This document shows positions 1-6,755 of a DNA stretch of 23,994 nt, piece by piece (position 1 is the stretch's first letter; every line of letters begins with the position of its first letter). Origin of the DNA: Alphaproteobacteria bacterium UBA6347 (lineage in GTDB: Bacteria > Pseudomonadota > Alphaproteobacteria > CAAGCB01 > CAG-977). The notes beneath the pieces were generated by a model. The model saw only the letters and a list, made by a program, of their open reading frames with translations. It had not been told where the DNA came from and did not search any database. The stretch is taken from contig DJRZ01000024.1 of NCBI GenBank assembly GCA_002440235.1, positions 2,074 through 26,067 of the forward strand, in the 5' to 3' direction. The translations under genes and the position numbers were made by a program.

Positions 1-1
1 G

Positions 2-679
2 ACGGTCGACGACGTGACTCTGGTGCCGCTGAAAACCGCGCCGGGGCAGAAAATCCCGCCGTATTATTTCAAGGCGCAACAAGCCGTTTTGCGCGGCGCG
101 AACATCGGCGAAAAAGAGGGTACGCCCCTGAACGCGACGGGCGAACTGCGGCTGAACGCCGTCGAAATCCCCGTCTGGGACGAAAACGCGGTTAAAAAGG
201 GCAAGGTCGACATCGCTTTGCTGGTTTTGAACGGCAACATTCCCGCCTGGCTGCGCATGCGCGCCGTCGGCCGGCTGGACGGCGTCGACGTCAACGACCT
301 GCGTTCCGAAACCATTATCAACGAAGCCGTCCTGAACAACGTCGTGCGGTCGAAAATCTTCGCCGCTTCGTCCGCGTCGTTCCGTCAGGCGTCCATGGGA
401 CGGGGCTTCGTCGACGCTTTGAAACGTCAAAGTCTGGACGGTTTGTCTTTCGTGTCGGCGACGATCGACGGAAAGGAAATCGCGAACGACGCGGGCGCGC
501 TGGCGGCGATGACGTCGTACAGCGCCCGAATCTTGGATTCCGATCTGGTCGCCGCCGCCAGAAACGAAGCTGAAAACGCTAAAAAGCCGGACTTTTCCAA
601 GGAAAAGTTGAAAAAAAACATCGCCGAGAACAAGGCGGCGCGCGCGGCGGTCGAAACGGAACTGAAATCGGATTTGTGA
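2..679 (+). CDS. Unrecognised protein, 5' end outside the window
   Basis: The frame is open from the first bases of the window to a TGA at 677-679, so the gene probably begins upstream. A GTG at 14 is possible but has no Shine-Dalgarno sequence before it, so I treat the gene as 5'-partial. I do not recognise a family. The visible ~225 residues are soluble-looking, with no clear membrane segment. The first half is mixed and probably beta-rich (it includes the stretch VDIALLVLNGNIPAWLRM). The last ~45 residues are highly charged and Lys/Glu/Ala-rich, and look helical. The next gene starts 3 nt after the stop and the coupling ATPase gene follows after another 3-nt gap, so the three are almost certainly one transcript. 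A role linked to the secretion or conjugation apparatus is inferred from this position only. It could be an assembly component, a chaperone or a substrate. Confidence 0.7.
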   Translation, partial: TVDDVTLVPLKTAPGQKIPPYYFKAQQAVLRGANIGEKEGTPLNATGELRLNAVEIPVWDENAVKKGKVDIALLVLNGNIPAWLRMRAVGRLDGVDVNDLRSETIINEAVLNNVVRSKIFAASSASFRQASMGRGFVDALKRQSLDGLSFVSATIDGKEIANDAGALAAMTSYSARILDSDLVAAARNEAENAKKPDFSKEKLKKNIAENKAARAAVETELKSDL

Positions 680-682
680 CGC

Positions 683-2041
683 ATGGCTGAATCGACGAAA
701 TATCCGGCGCAAACGGACGGTCAGGGGGCTTACAGCGCCTTGACAAAGCGTCCCGCGCCCAAAATCGTCGATCCGGAGGACAGCGCGGTCAGCTATGTCG
801 CGGGGGTGCGTCTGGTCGACGACATGGCGCGGCGCCGCAATCGTTTCAAAGGCTGGGAAAAGGACGACAACGCTCTGCTGGTCGTGCGGTCGCTGGAACA
901 GGGCGGAACGGACAAATTCGCGGGCGCGGATTTGCACGGCGTCAATTTTTCGGGCGCGCCGTTGTCGTCGGTCAATCTGCAAAACGCCGATTTGAAAAAC
1001 GCCGACCTGTCGGGCGCGGATTTGCGCGGAGCCGATTTGCGCGGCGCGGACCTGCGCGGCGTCAATTTGGAGGAAGCCGATCTGTCGGGCGCTTTGCTGG
1101 ACGGGGCGCGGCTGGATGGCGCGTATTTGAAAAACGCCAAAATCGCCGGCGTGCGGCTGGCGAAAAAAGCGTTGAACGAACTGGAAATCATGCAGCAGAT
1201 GCAGCGCGACGCCGAAGAAGGCAAGCTGGATCTGCGCAAGGCGAACCTGCGCTATCTGGATTTGCGGCGGCTGGATCTGCGCGGGGTGGACTTGACGGGC
1301 GTCGATTTGTCGGGCGTCAATCTGGTCGGCGTGAATTTAACGGGGTGCAAGGTCGATCCGATGTATCTGGACGGCACTTACGCGTTCAGGCAGGGGGCGG
1401 GGCGCAAAATCGAAATCAAAAAAGGCAATTATTCGGGACTGGATCTGACGACGGCGAACCGGCTGAAAGCCAAAGCCGGTCTGACGGAGCTGGAGGCTTT
1501 GCGCCGCAAGCGCGCCGCCGCCGCGGACGAGGAGCGGCAGCGCGTCGACGAAATCAACCGCGCGGCTGAAAAAATGCGGCGGGAGGAGGAGTCCGCGATC
1601 CAAGCCGCACGCGCCGAACGATCCCGTCCCGCTCCCGACGCCGTTTCAGCCCCCGCCGCCGCGGAGGAAGCGGACGACGGGCTGAGCAAAGAGCTGGCTT
1701 TGCTGAAATCGCGCCGTCAAAATCAGGCGTCGCCCGACGAATTGAAAGCCCGATTGCGGGACGTCGTTTTGGAAAAGCGTCCCGCGCTGAAAAGCGGCGC
1801 GCGCAGTCTGGTGACGCGCCGTCCCCGCCGCAAGGAGGAACTGCCCCCCAGCAAATACGATTTCCCGATTCTGTATCCCGTCGACGACGACGAAAAGAAG
1901 CGGGAAAAGAAATCGCCCGTCGCCGAAGTCGTCAAAGTCGCGGAACAGGTCACGGATTGCGTCAAACGCGTGTTTAAAAAGGTCGTGCCGCGCCGGTCGA
2001 ACGTCCGCGTCAAACGATCGCGTCAAAGATTCAGGAGCTAG
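683..2041 (+). CDS. Pentapeptide-repeat protein with coiled coil and basic C-terminal tail
   Basis: A 452-residue protein. Two blocks of A(D/N)LxX pentapeptide repeats are visible, at about residues 79-158 (for example ADLRGADLRG) and 182-222 (DLTGVDLSGVNL). Each should fold as a short right-handed quadrilateral beta-helix. A helical, charged segment at about 265-312 (Leu/Arg/Glu-rich) looks like a coiled coil. A Pro/Ala linker and a strongly basic end follow, and the last ~25 residues hold about eleven Arg/Lys. There is no signal peptide or membrane segment. The gene sits between an unrecognised gene and a VirD4-type ATPase gene, with 3-nt gaps on both sides. Pentapeptide proteins have many roles, including gyrase protection and effectors of intracellular bacteria. 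The split repeat blocks and long tail do not look like Qnr/MfpA. A structural partner or substrate of the coupling protein is an inference from context. Confidence 0.85.
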   Translation: MAESTKYPAQTDGQGAYSALTKRPAPKIVDPEDSAVSYVAGVRLVDDMARRRNRFKGWEKDDNALLVVRSLEQGGTDKFAGADLHGVNFSGAPLSSVNLQNADLKNADLSGADLRGADLRGADLRGVNLEEADLSGALLDGARLDGAYLKNAKIAGVRLAKKALNELEIMQQMQRDAEEGKLDLRKANLRYLDLRRLDLRGVDLTGVDLSGVNLVGVNLTGCKVDPMYLDGTYAFRQGAGRKIEIKKGNYSGLDLTTANRLKAKAGLTELEALRRKRAAAADEERQRVDEINRAAEKMRREEESAIQAARAERSRPAPDAVSAPAAAEEADDGLSKELALLKSRRQNQASPDELKARLRDVVLEKRPALKSGARSLVTRRPRRKEELPPSKYDFPILYPVDDDEKKREKKSPVAEVVKVAEQVTDCVKRVFKKVVPRRSNVRVKRSRQRFRS

Positions 2042-2044
2042 GAT

Positions 2045-4243
2045 ATGGACCGCTATTCGATGCTCCCGTCGCGGAACAATCCTTGTTTCGCCGAACATTA
2101 CAAAGCGCTGGACTGGGTCATTCTGGGATTCCTGTACACGACGGTCGCGGCGTTCGTCGTGTCGCTGTTCGCCTATCCGCTGGGGCATATGGTTTCGCAC
2201 GACTTTTCCGCGCAGGCGTGGGAAAACGTCAAGCAGTACTACGCCTATATGAAATCCCACCCGTTTTATTATTTCAAAAGCTATTTCCGCTGGTTCGCGA
2301 CGTTTTTCGACGATCCGTTTCAAAGCTTTTCCGTCTGGATTCCCGCCGCGCCGTTTTTTGTGGAAATCGTCGGGTGTCTGGTGACGCTGAAAACGAATCC
2401 GCACTACTTTATCCAGCTGGATCAGGGCGACGGGCGGCTGGCGGACGAACGCGACGTCAAAGGCATGGGGCTGTGGAACGGCGTGTCGTTCGTTCTGGGG
2501 CTGTGGAAAGACCGTCACGTCCTGCGCATGAACAACTATATGTCCCTGCTGATCATCGGCGCGCCCGAAAGCGGCAAAACGTCGGGCGTCGTCATTCCCA
2601 GCATTCTGGCGAACGACGACAAATGCCTGTTCATCAACGATATGAAAGGCGAGCTGTTTCAGCTGACGGGCGGACACCGCGCGGCGCTGGGACCCGTGTT
2701 CCGCGTCAACTTTTTCGCCGCGGACAAGCCGGATCAGGGGATTTTCTGGCCGACGTGGAACCCGCTGAGCGATATGGATCTGCCGCCGCCGTCGCCGGGG
2801 CGTCAGGGCTATATCGGCGGGCTGGCGTATTTCCTGCTGGGCGACGGTCCGACGGGAACCGATCCGTACTGGATCAAATCGGGACGCGCCGCGCTGGAAG
2901 GGTTCATCAACTACATCTGCGACAAATGCGAACAGGCGCGCGCGAACGACTATTTCCTGCAACGCCTGTACGAAAACGCCATGGACGACGAGGATTACGA
3001 CGTTTTGGAAACGTATTACGAATCCATGGAAAAGACCGTCGCCGTCAAACAGGCGCTGAACAACGTCCGCAAACGCGCGCTGAACTTTAAAAACTATCTG
3101 CCCATCGGCAAATGGGATCCGATTCCCGAAGCGTGGATCGGACGTCAGGCGAGCTTTCCGCTGTTGATGGATTTCATCACCAAACAGCAGCTGGACGTGT
3201 CCGCCGAATTGCGCGCCAGACGCGACGCGGGCGATCCCGTCGCCTTTAAAACCGACATTTGGGCGAAAATCCTGTCCGAAATCGTCGAGGAAACGACCTA
3301 TTTCGGCTACAACCGCCGCGCTTTGGTCGAAATCGGGCAAATCCTTTCGCTGCCGAAATCCCAGCGGTCGTCCGTGCTGTCGATGGCTTTGTCGGGCTTG
3401 GCGCCGTTTAAAAACGCCGCGATCCGCATGCGCATGGCGTCCAGCGATTTCGCCAGCGTTCAAATGCGCGGAATCAAAAACCCCGTCACGGGGCAGTGGG
3501 AACCCGTCACGTTCTATCTGGGCTGTCCGATCGACCGCATGACCAACACCGTCATGACGATGTTCGTCAACATGTATTCGGGCATTCTGACGATTTTCGA
3601 CATAAACGAAGGTCCGTGCGGTCCTTTCCCCATGCTGTACATTCTGGACGAATACACCAGCATGTCGACTTTCCACGTGTCCGAAGCGATCGGAACGGGC
3701 ATCGCCAAACACTACGCCTTTTTGCTGACGTGTCAGGATCTGTCGATGCTGTCGGCGGCTTACGGCGGGGAAATGGAAACGCTGATCGGCAACACGGGGG
3801 CGAAAATCTTTATGCGGTGCAACGGTCAGGAAACGGTCGAACGCATCAATTCGTGGGTGGAAAAGAAAACCGTCGTCGTGTTTTCGGAAAACAGAAACGA
3901 AGGCATCGGATCGGGAACGACGCCGTTTTCGGACGTGAACATCAGCTACGGCACGATGGGCGGCGACGTCATCGGAACGACGACGCTGCTGAACATGCCG
4001 TTCGGTCAGCATTACGCGCTGATTCAAAAACACCACAACCGCCCGATCAAGCTGAAAACCCCCGTTTATTTCAACGACAGGGCGATGACGAAGCTGACGA
4101 AAATCCCGCCGCCGCCGCCTTTGCCGATCGCCGTCTACAACCAGCGGCACGAAGAGGACAAACTGCCCCCGCCCGACGATATGTCCGTCGAACCCGCCTA
4201 TATGCAGGCGCGCAAAGTCGCCGATCAAATCGACGACGCGTAG
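2045..4243 (+). CDS. VirD4/TraG-family type IV secretion coupling ATPase
   Basis: A 732-residue membrane ATPase of the type that feeds DNA or protein substrates into a type IV secretion channel. Two hydrophobic segments near the N-terminus (about 24-50 and 96-115) fit the membrane anchor of coupling proteins. Walker A is GAPESGKT at 172-179. The family motif NDMKGELFQLT follows at about 198-208, and WNPLSDM lies further on. Walker B is MLYILDE at 530-536. The C-terminus is Pro-rich and acidic. The ~350 residues between Walker A and Walker B look longer than in TrwB or Agrobacterium VirD4 as I remember them, which suggests an enlarged all-alpha (substrate-reading) domain. The start follows the preceding stop by 3 nt, with AGGAG in the end of the upstream gene. 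No virB/trb genes lie in the window, so I cannot tell whether the system is conjugative or effector-secreting. VirD4-like is safe; a narrower subfamily is not. Confidence 0.88.
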   Translation: MDRYSMLPSRNNPCFAEHYKALDWVILGFLYTTVAAFVVSLFAYPLGHMVSHDFSAQAWENVKQYYAYMKSHPFYYFKSYFRWFATFFDDPFQSFSVWIPAAPFFVEIVGCLVTLKTNPHYFIQLDQGDGRLADERDVKGMGLWNGVSFVLGLWKDRHVLRMNNYMSLLIIGAPESGKTSGVVIPSILANDDKCLFINDMKGELFQLTGGHRAALGPVFRVNFFAADKPDQGIFWPTWNPLSDMDLPPPSPGRQGYIGGLAYFLLGDGPTGTDPYWIKSGRAALEGFINYICDKCEQARANDYFLQRLYENAMDDEDYDVLETYYESMEKTVAVKQALNNVRKRALNFKNYLPIGKWDPIPEAWIGRQASFPLLMDFITKQQLDVSAELRARRDAGDPVAFKTDIWAKILSEIVEETTYFGYNRRALVEIGQILSLPKSQRSSVLSMALSGLAPFKNAAIRMRMASSDFASVQMRGIKNPVTGQWEPVTFYLGCPIDRMTNTVMTMFVNMYSGILTIFDINEGPCGPFPMLYILDEYTSMSTFHVSEAIGTGIAKHYAFLLTCQDLSMLSAAYGGEMETLIGNTGAKIFMRCNGQETVERINSWVEKKTVVVFSENRNEGIGSGTTPFSDVNISYGTMGGDVIGTTTLLNMPFGQHYALIQKHHNRPIKLKTPVYFNDRAMTKLTKIPPPPPLPIAVYNQRHEEDKLPPPDDMSVEPAYMQARKVADQIDDA

Positions 4244-4271
4244 TCCGTCCGGATATAGCCGTATTTTATAT

Positions 4272-4323
4272 CTGTTCAAAACAACAGGACTATGCTATAA
4301 GAAACAAACATTTTTTTAAGGAG
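4272..4323 (+). promoter_or_regulatory. Probable promoter and RBS of the flavodiiron gene
   Basis: The 86 bp after the coupling-protein gene are AT-rich. An extended -10 element, TGCTATAAG, lies at 4293-4301, with only a poor -35 (TGTTCA-like) upstream. An inverted repeat CTGTT-N6-AACAG (4272-4276 and 4283-4287) overlaps the -35 position and could be an operator. A clear Shine-Dalgarno AAGGAG at 4318-4323 precedes the ATG at 4330. The gene is therefore likely transcribed separately from the secretion operon, since no convincing terminator is seen between them. Confidence 0.45.
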
Positions 4324-4329
4324 AACATC

Positions 4330-5499
4330 ATGCAAGCGATTGAAATCAAAAAAGGCGTCTGGTGGGTCGGCGTCAAAGACTGGAATTTGCGCGAATTTCA
4401 CGGCTACACGACGTCGCGCGGGTCGACCTACAACGCGTATTTGATCATGGACGACAAAATCACGCTGATCGACGGCGTCAAAGCCCCGTTCACGGACGAG
4501 ATGATGCGGCGGATTTCCTCCGTCGTCGATCCCGCGAAGATCGACGTCGTCGTGTGCAACCACGTCGAAATGGATCATTCGGGCGCTTTGCCCGCCGTGA
4601 TGGCGAAAGCCGTCAACGCGACGATGTACTGCACGCCCGCGGCGGAACGCGAGCTGAAAATGCACTACGACACGGCGGGGTGGAAGATTCAAACCGTCAA
4701 ATCGAACGACACGCTGAACATCGGCAAACACACGCTGACGTTCGTTCAGATGCCGATGGTGCACTGGCCCGATTCGATGATGACCTACGTCGCCGATGAA
4801 AAGCTGTTGTTCCCGAACGACGGGTTCGGTCAGCACTACGCGTCCGACAGCCTGTTTGACGATGAAAACACGGACATCGTTCTGGACGAGGCGAAGAAAT
4901 ACTACGGCAACATCGTGATGCCTTACGGGGCGCAGGTGCAAAAGGTGCTGGAAATCGCGGCGGGGCTGGACATTGAAATGATTGCCCCCAGCCACGGCGT
5001 CGTCTGGCGCGAACATATCCCCGAAATCGTCGAAAAGTACAAGCTGTGGTCGTCCTACGGCAACGTCGCCGGCAAAGCCGTCGTCGTGTACGACACGATG
5101 TGGGAATCGACGGAACGCATGGCGCGGGAAGTCGCCGCCGCGTGGATCGAAAAGGGACTGCGCGTCAGCTTGATTTGCCTGAAACACACGAATATGTCCG
5201 ACGCGGTCAACGCGCTGGTCGAAGCCGAATACGTCGCGCTGGGATCGCCCGCGCTGAATTCCGGCATTATGCCGACAATGGGCGGATTTTTGACGTATTT
5301 GAAAGGATTGGCGGCGAAAAACAAGATCGGATTCTGCTTCGGTTCCTACGGCTGGAAAAAGGATTGCCAGCAGGAAATGCAGGACGTCCTGACCAAAATG
5401 GGGTGGACGATGCCCGAACCGATCGCGACGATCAACTGGCGTCCGACGGAGGAAGCGTTGGCGCAACTGCGCGAATCCGCCGCCCGCGTCGTCGGATAA
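4330..5499 (+). CDS. Flavodiiron protein (oxygen / nitric oxide reductase)
   Basis: A 389-residue class A flavodiiron protein, which reduces O2 to water or NO to N2O in the cytoplasm with electrons from rubredoxin or another partner. It has an N-terminal metallo-beta-lactamase-like domain (about 1-245) and a C-terminal flavodoxin domain (about 249-389). All diiron ligands are in place with family spacing: H78, E80, D82 (HVEMDH), H145, D164 and H222. The FMN phosphate loop is YDTMWEST at 254-261. There is no fused rubredoxin or flavin reductase domain, so an external donor is needed, and none is in the window. The ATG is fixed by AAGGAG 6 nt upstream. The gene has its own promoter-like region and ends before a strong terminator. 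O2 or NO preference cannot be settled from sequence. Such enzymes are typical of anaerobes and microaerobes. Confidence 0.93.
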   Translation: MQAIEIKKGVWWVGVKDWNLREFHGYTTSRGSTYNAYLIMDDKITLIDGVKAPFTDEMMRRISSVVDPAKIDVVVCNHVEMDHSGALPAVMAKAVNATMYCTPAAERELKMHYDTAGWKIQTVKSNDTLNIGKHTLTFVQMPMVHWPDSMMTYVADEKLLFPNDGFGQHYASDSLFDDENTDIVLDEAKKYYGNIVMPYGAQVQKVLEIAAGLDIEMIAPSHGVVWREHIPEIVEKYKLWSSYGNVAGKAVVVYDTMWESTERMAREVAAAWIEKGLRVSLICLKHTNMSDAVNALVEAEYVALGSPALNSGIMPTMGGFLTYLKGLAAKNKIGFCFGSYGWKKDCQQEMQDVLTKMGWTMPEPIATINWRPTEEALAQLRESAARVVG

Positions 5500-5516
5500 A
5501 TCGTTTGAAACGGCGC

Positions 5517-5545
5517 AAAGCCCCGCTTTTTCAAGCGGGGCTTTT
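5517..5545 (+). terminator. Rho-independent terminator of the flavodiiron gene
   Basis: A perfect 12-bp stem (5517-5528 with 5533-5544) has a 4-nt loop TTTC and a core CCCCGC/GCGGGG. The stem is flanked by A and T runs that make it usable on the plus strand. It lies 17 nt after the flavodiiron stop codon. Confidence 0.85.
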
Positions 5546-5568
5546 CCGTGTCCGGAAGACGGAGCGGC

Positions 5569-5602
5569 AAAAAAAATCCCCGAAAACAAATCGGGGATTT
5601 TT
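5569..5602 (-). terminator. Terminator downstream of lpxC, usable in both directions
   Basis: A perfect 12-bp stem (5572-5583 with 5591-5602) encloses a 7-nt loop AAACAAA. On the minus strand the stem runs into a tract of eight T (complement of A 5569-5576). It lies 25 nt after the lpxC stop. On the plus strand it also ends in a T run, so it backs up the terminator at 5517-5545 between the two converging genes. Confidence 0.85.
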
Positions 5603-5627
5603 CCGTTTTTGCAAACAAGGAAAAATT

Positions 5628-6572
5628 TTACGCGCATTCCAGCTGTTTCAGGTCTTCGTCTTCCTCGAACGCCTTGTCTTCGGTCAGTGCGGAATAATAG
5701 TTCGCCATATCGACGATTTCATAGTTCGACGCGTCGGCGAAAACGGCGGACAGCAGGGCGTTCGTGTCCGTATGCCCCGAACGGCTGCCGCGAAATTCCG
5801 CGATCATCGTGTAGCCCGACATGTACAGGTCGCCGACGGCGTCCAGCATTTTGTGGCGGACAAATTCGTTCGAATAGCGCAAACCGTCCTTGTTCATAAT
5901 CGTGTTGTCGTTGACCAGAATGGCGTTGTCCAGCGAACCGCCGCGCGCCAGACCGATCGAACGCAGCATTTCGATGTCTTTCAAAAAACCGAACGTGCGG
6001 GCGCGGCTGAACATGTTTTTGAAATTCGCGGGGGTCAGATCCAGATCGGCTTCCTGATGACCGATGATCGGCGCGGGAAAGTCGATGGCGAAATGCATTT
6101 TCAACCCTTTTTCGGCGGGCAGAAGGACGACTTCCTTGTCGCCGTTTTTATAGGAAACGGGTTTCAAAACGCGCAACGCTTTCAGCGGGGCGTTTTGCAA
6201 TTTGACGCCCGCGCATTCCAACAGGAACACGAACGGGGCGGAACTGCCGTCCATGACGGGCGTTTCCGGACCGTCGATGTCGATCAGCATGTTGTTGACG
6301 CCCATGGCGTGAATCGCCGCCATCAGGTGTTCGATCGTCGCGACCTTGACTCCGTCCTTGTTGCCGATGCAGGTGCACATGCGCGTGTCGACGACATAGT
6401 CGTGATGCGCGGGAATATAGGCGTCGCGCCCGTCGGCGTCCGTTCTGTGAAACACGATGCCCGTGTTCGGATCCGCCGGTTTCAGCGTCATGGAAATTTT
6501 GTTTCCCGTGTGCAGACCGACGCCGACGCACGAAATTTCATGTTTGATTGTCTTCTGACGATAATTTTCCAT
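5628..6572 (-). CDS. lpxC: UDP-3-O-acyl-N-acetylglucosamine deacetylase LpxC
   Basis: A 314-residue zinc enzyme that removes the acetyl group from UDP-3-O-acyl-GlcNAc, the first committed step of lipid A synthesis in the cytoplasm. The family start KHEISCVGVGLHTG is present. Zinc ligands are H82 (IEHLMAA), H240 and D244 (VRHKMLDAVGD); the general base is E81 and the second catalytic His is H267 (SGHTDTN). Length fits the family. I chose the ATG at 6572 because LpxC homology begins there and AAAGGGG lies just upstream. An open extension to 6641 carries no family sequence. The acidic tail (EEDEDLKQLECA) may be a degradation signal, by analogy with the C-terminal FtsH-recognised tail of E. coli LpxC. 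A terminator separates it from ftsZ, so it probably uses its own promoter. Confidence 0.97.
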   Translation of the reverse strand: MENYRQKTIKHEISCVGVGLHTGNKISMTLKPADPNTGIVFHRTDADGRDAYIPAHHDYVVDTRMCTCIGNKDGVKVATIEHLMAAIHAMGVNNMLIDIDGPETPVMDGSSAPFVFLLECAGVKLQNAPLKALRVLKPVSYKNGDKEVVLLPAEKGLKMHFAIDFPAPIIGHQEADLDLTPANFKNMFSRARTFGFLKDIEMLRSIGLARGGSLDNAILVNDNTIMNKDGLRYSNEFVRHKMLDAVGDLYMSGYTMIAEFRGSRSGHTDTNALLSAVFADASNYEIVDMANYYSALTEDKAFEEDEDLKQLECA

Positions 6573-6624
6573 AGCGCGACCCCTTTCCCTTCGGAACTGT
6601 TTTCTACGATAATGTTTAACAACC

Positions 6625-6682
6625 AAAGCCGGCTTTTTCAAATCAAGCTTTGTTACATATTGTTACATTTACTTTTTGTTAA
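6625..6682 (-). promoter_or_regulatory. Probable lpxC promoter region with repeats
   Basis: On the minus strand, TTAACA (6682-6677) and TATGTA (6659-6654) are separated by 17 bp. This is a fair -35/-10 pair (5/6 and 3/6 matches). The spacer and -10 contain a tandem direct repeat TTGTTACAT (plus-strand 6650-6658 and 6660-6668) with a 10-bp period. Downstream, in the expected leader, is a perfect 12-bp palindrome AAAGCCGGCTTT (6625-6636). The region lies between the ftsZ terminator and the lpxC start, so a promoter is needed somewhere here. The exact elements are my guess. Confidence 0.4.
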
Positions 6683-6704
6683 TTTTGTGATTCGCTTCGC
6701 GCAA

Positions 6705-6742
6705 AAAACAAAGACAGCCTCCGCGAAACGGCGGAGGCTGTC
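6705..6742 (-). terminator. Rho-independent terminator after ftsZ
   Basis: A perfect 12-bp stem (6713-6724 with 6731-6742; GACAGCCTCCGC and its complement) has a 6-nt loop. On the minus strand the stem is followed by a T-rich run (TTTGTTTTTT). It begins 13 nt after the ftsZ stop and marks the end of the dcw transcript before lpxC. Confidence 0.85.
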
Positions 6743-6755
6743 CCGTTTTCCGGCT

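Noticed and set aside
683..2041. Qnr/MfpA-type gyrase-protecting pentapeptide protein
   Set aside because: Those proteins are one continuous repeat helix of about 180-220 residues. Here there are two short blocks, a coiled coil and a basic tail, beside a secretion ATPase gene.
1646..4279. Long open frame (877 codons) on the minus strand opposite the pentapeptide and coupling-protein genes
   Set aside because: It is a shadow caused by strong codon bias in the sense genes. Its translation is rich in Arg/His/Asp/Val repeats with no family motif, and the opposite strand carries clear Walker motifs.
6573..6641. N-terminal extension of lpxC to a start at 6641
   Set aside because: The added residues (basic, no family match) lie in the probable leader. 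The ATG at 6572 has a good Shine-Dalgarno sequence and matches family starts.
6667..6682. CtrA-like site TTAA-N7-TAAA near lpxC
   Set aside because: It is one base off the full TTAA-N7-TTAA consensus and lies in AT-rich promoter DNA where near matches are likely by chance.
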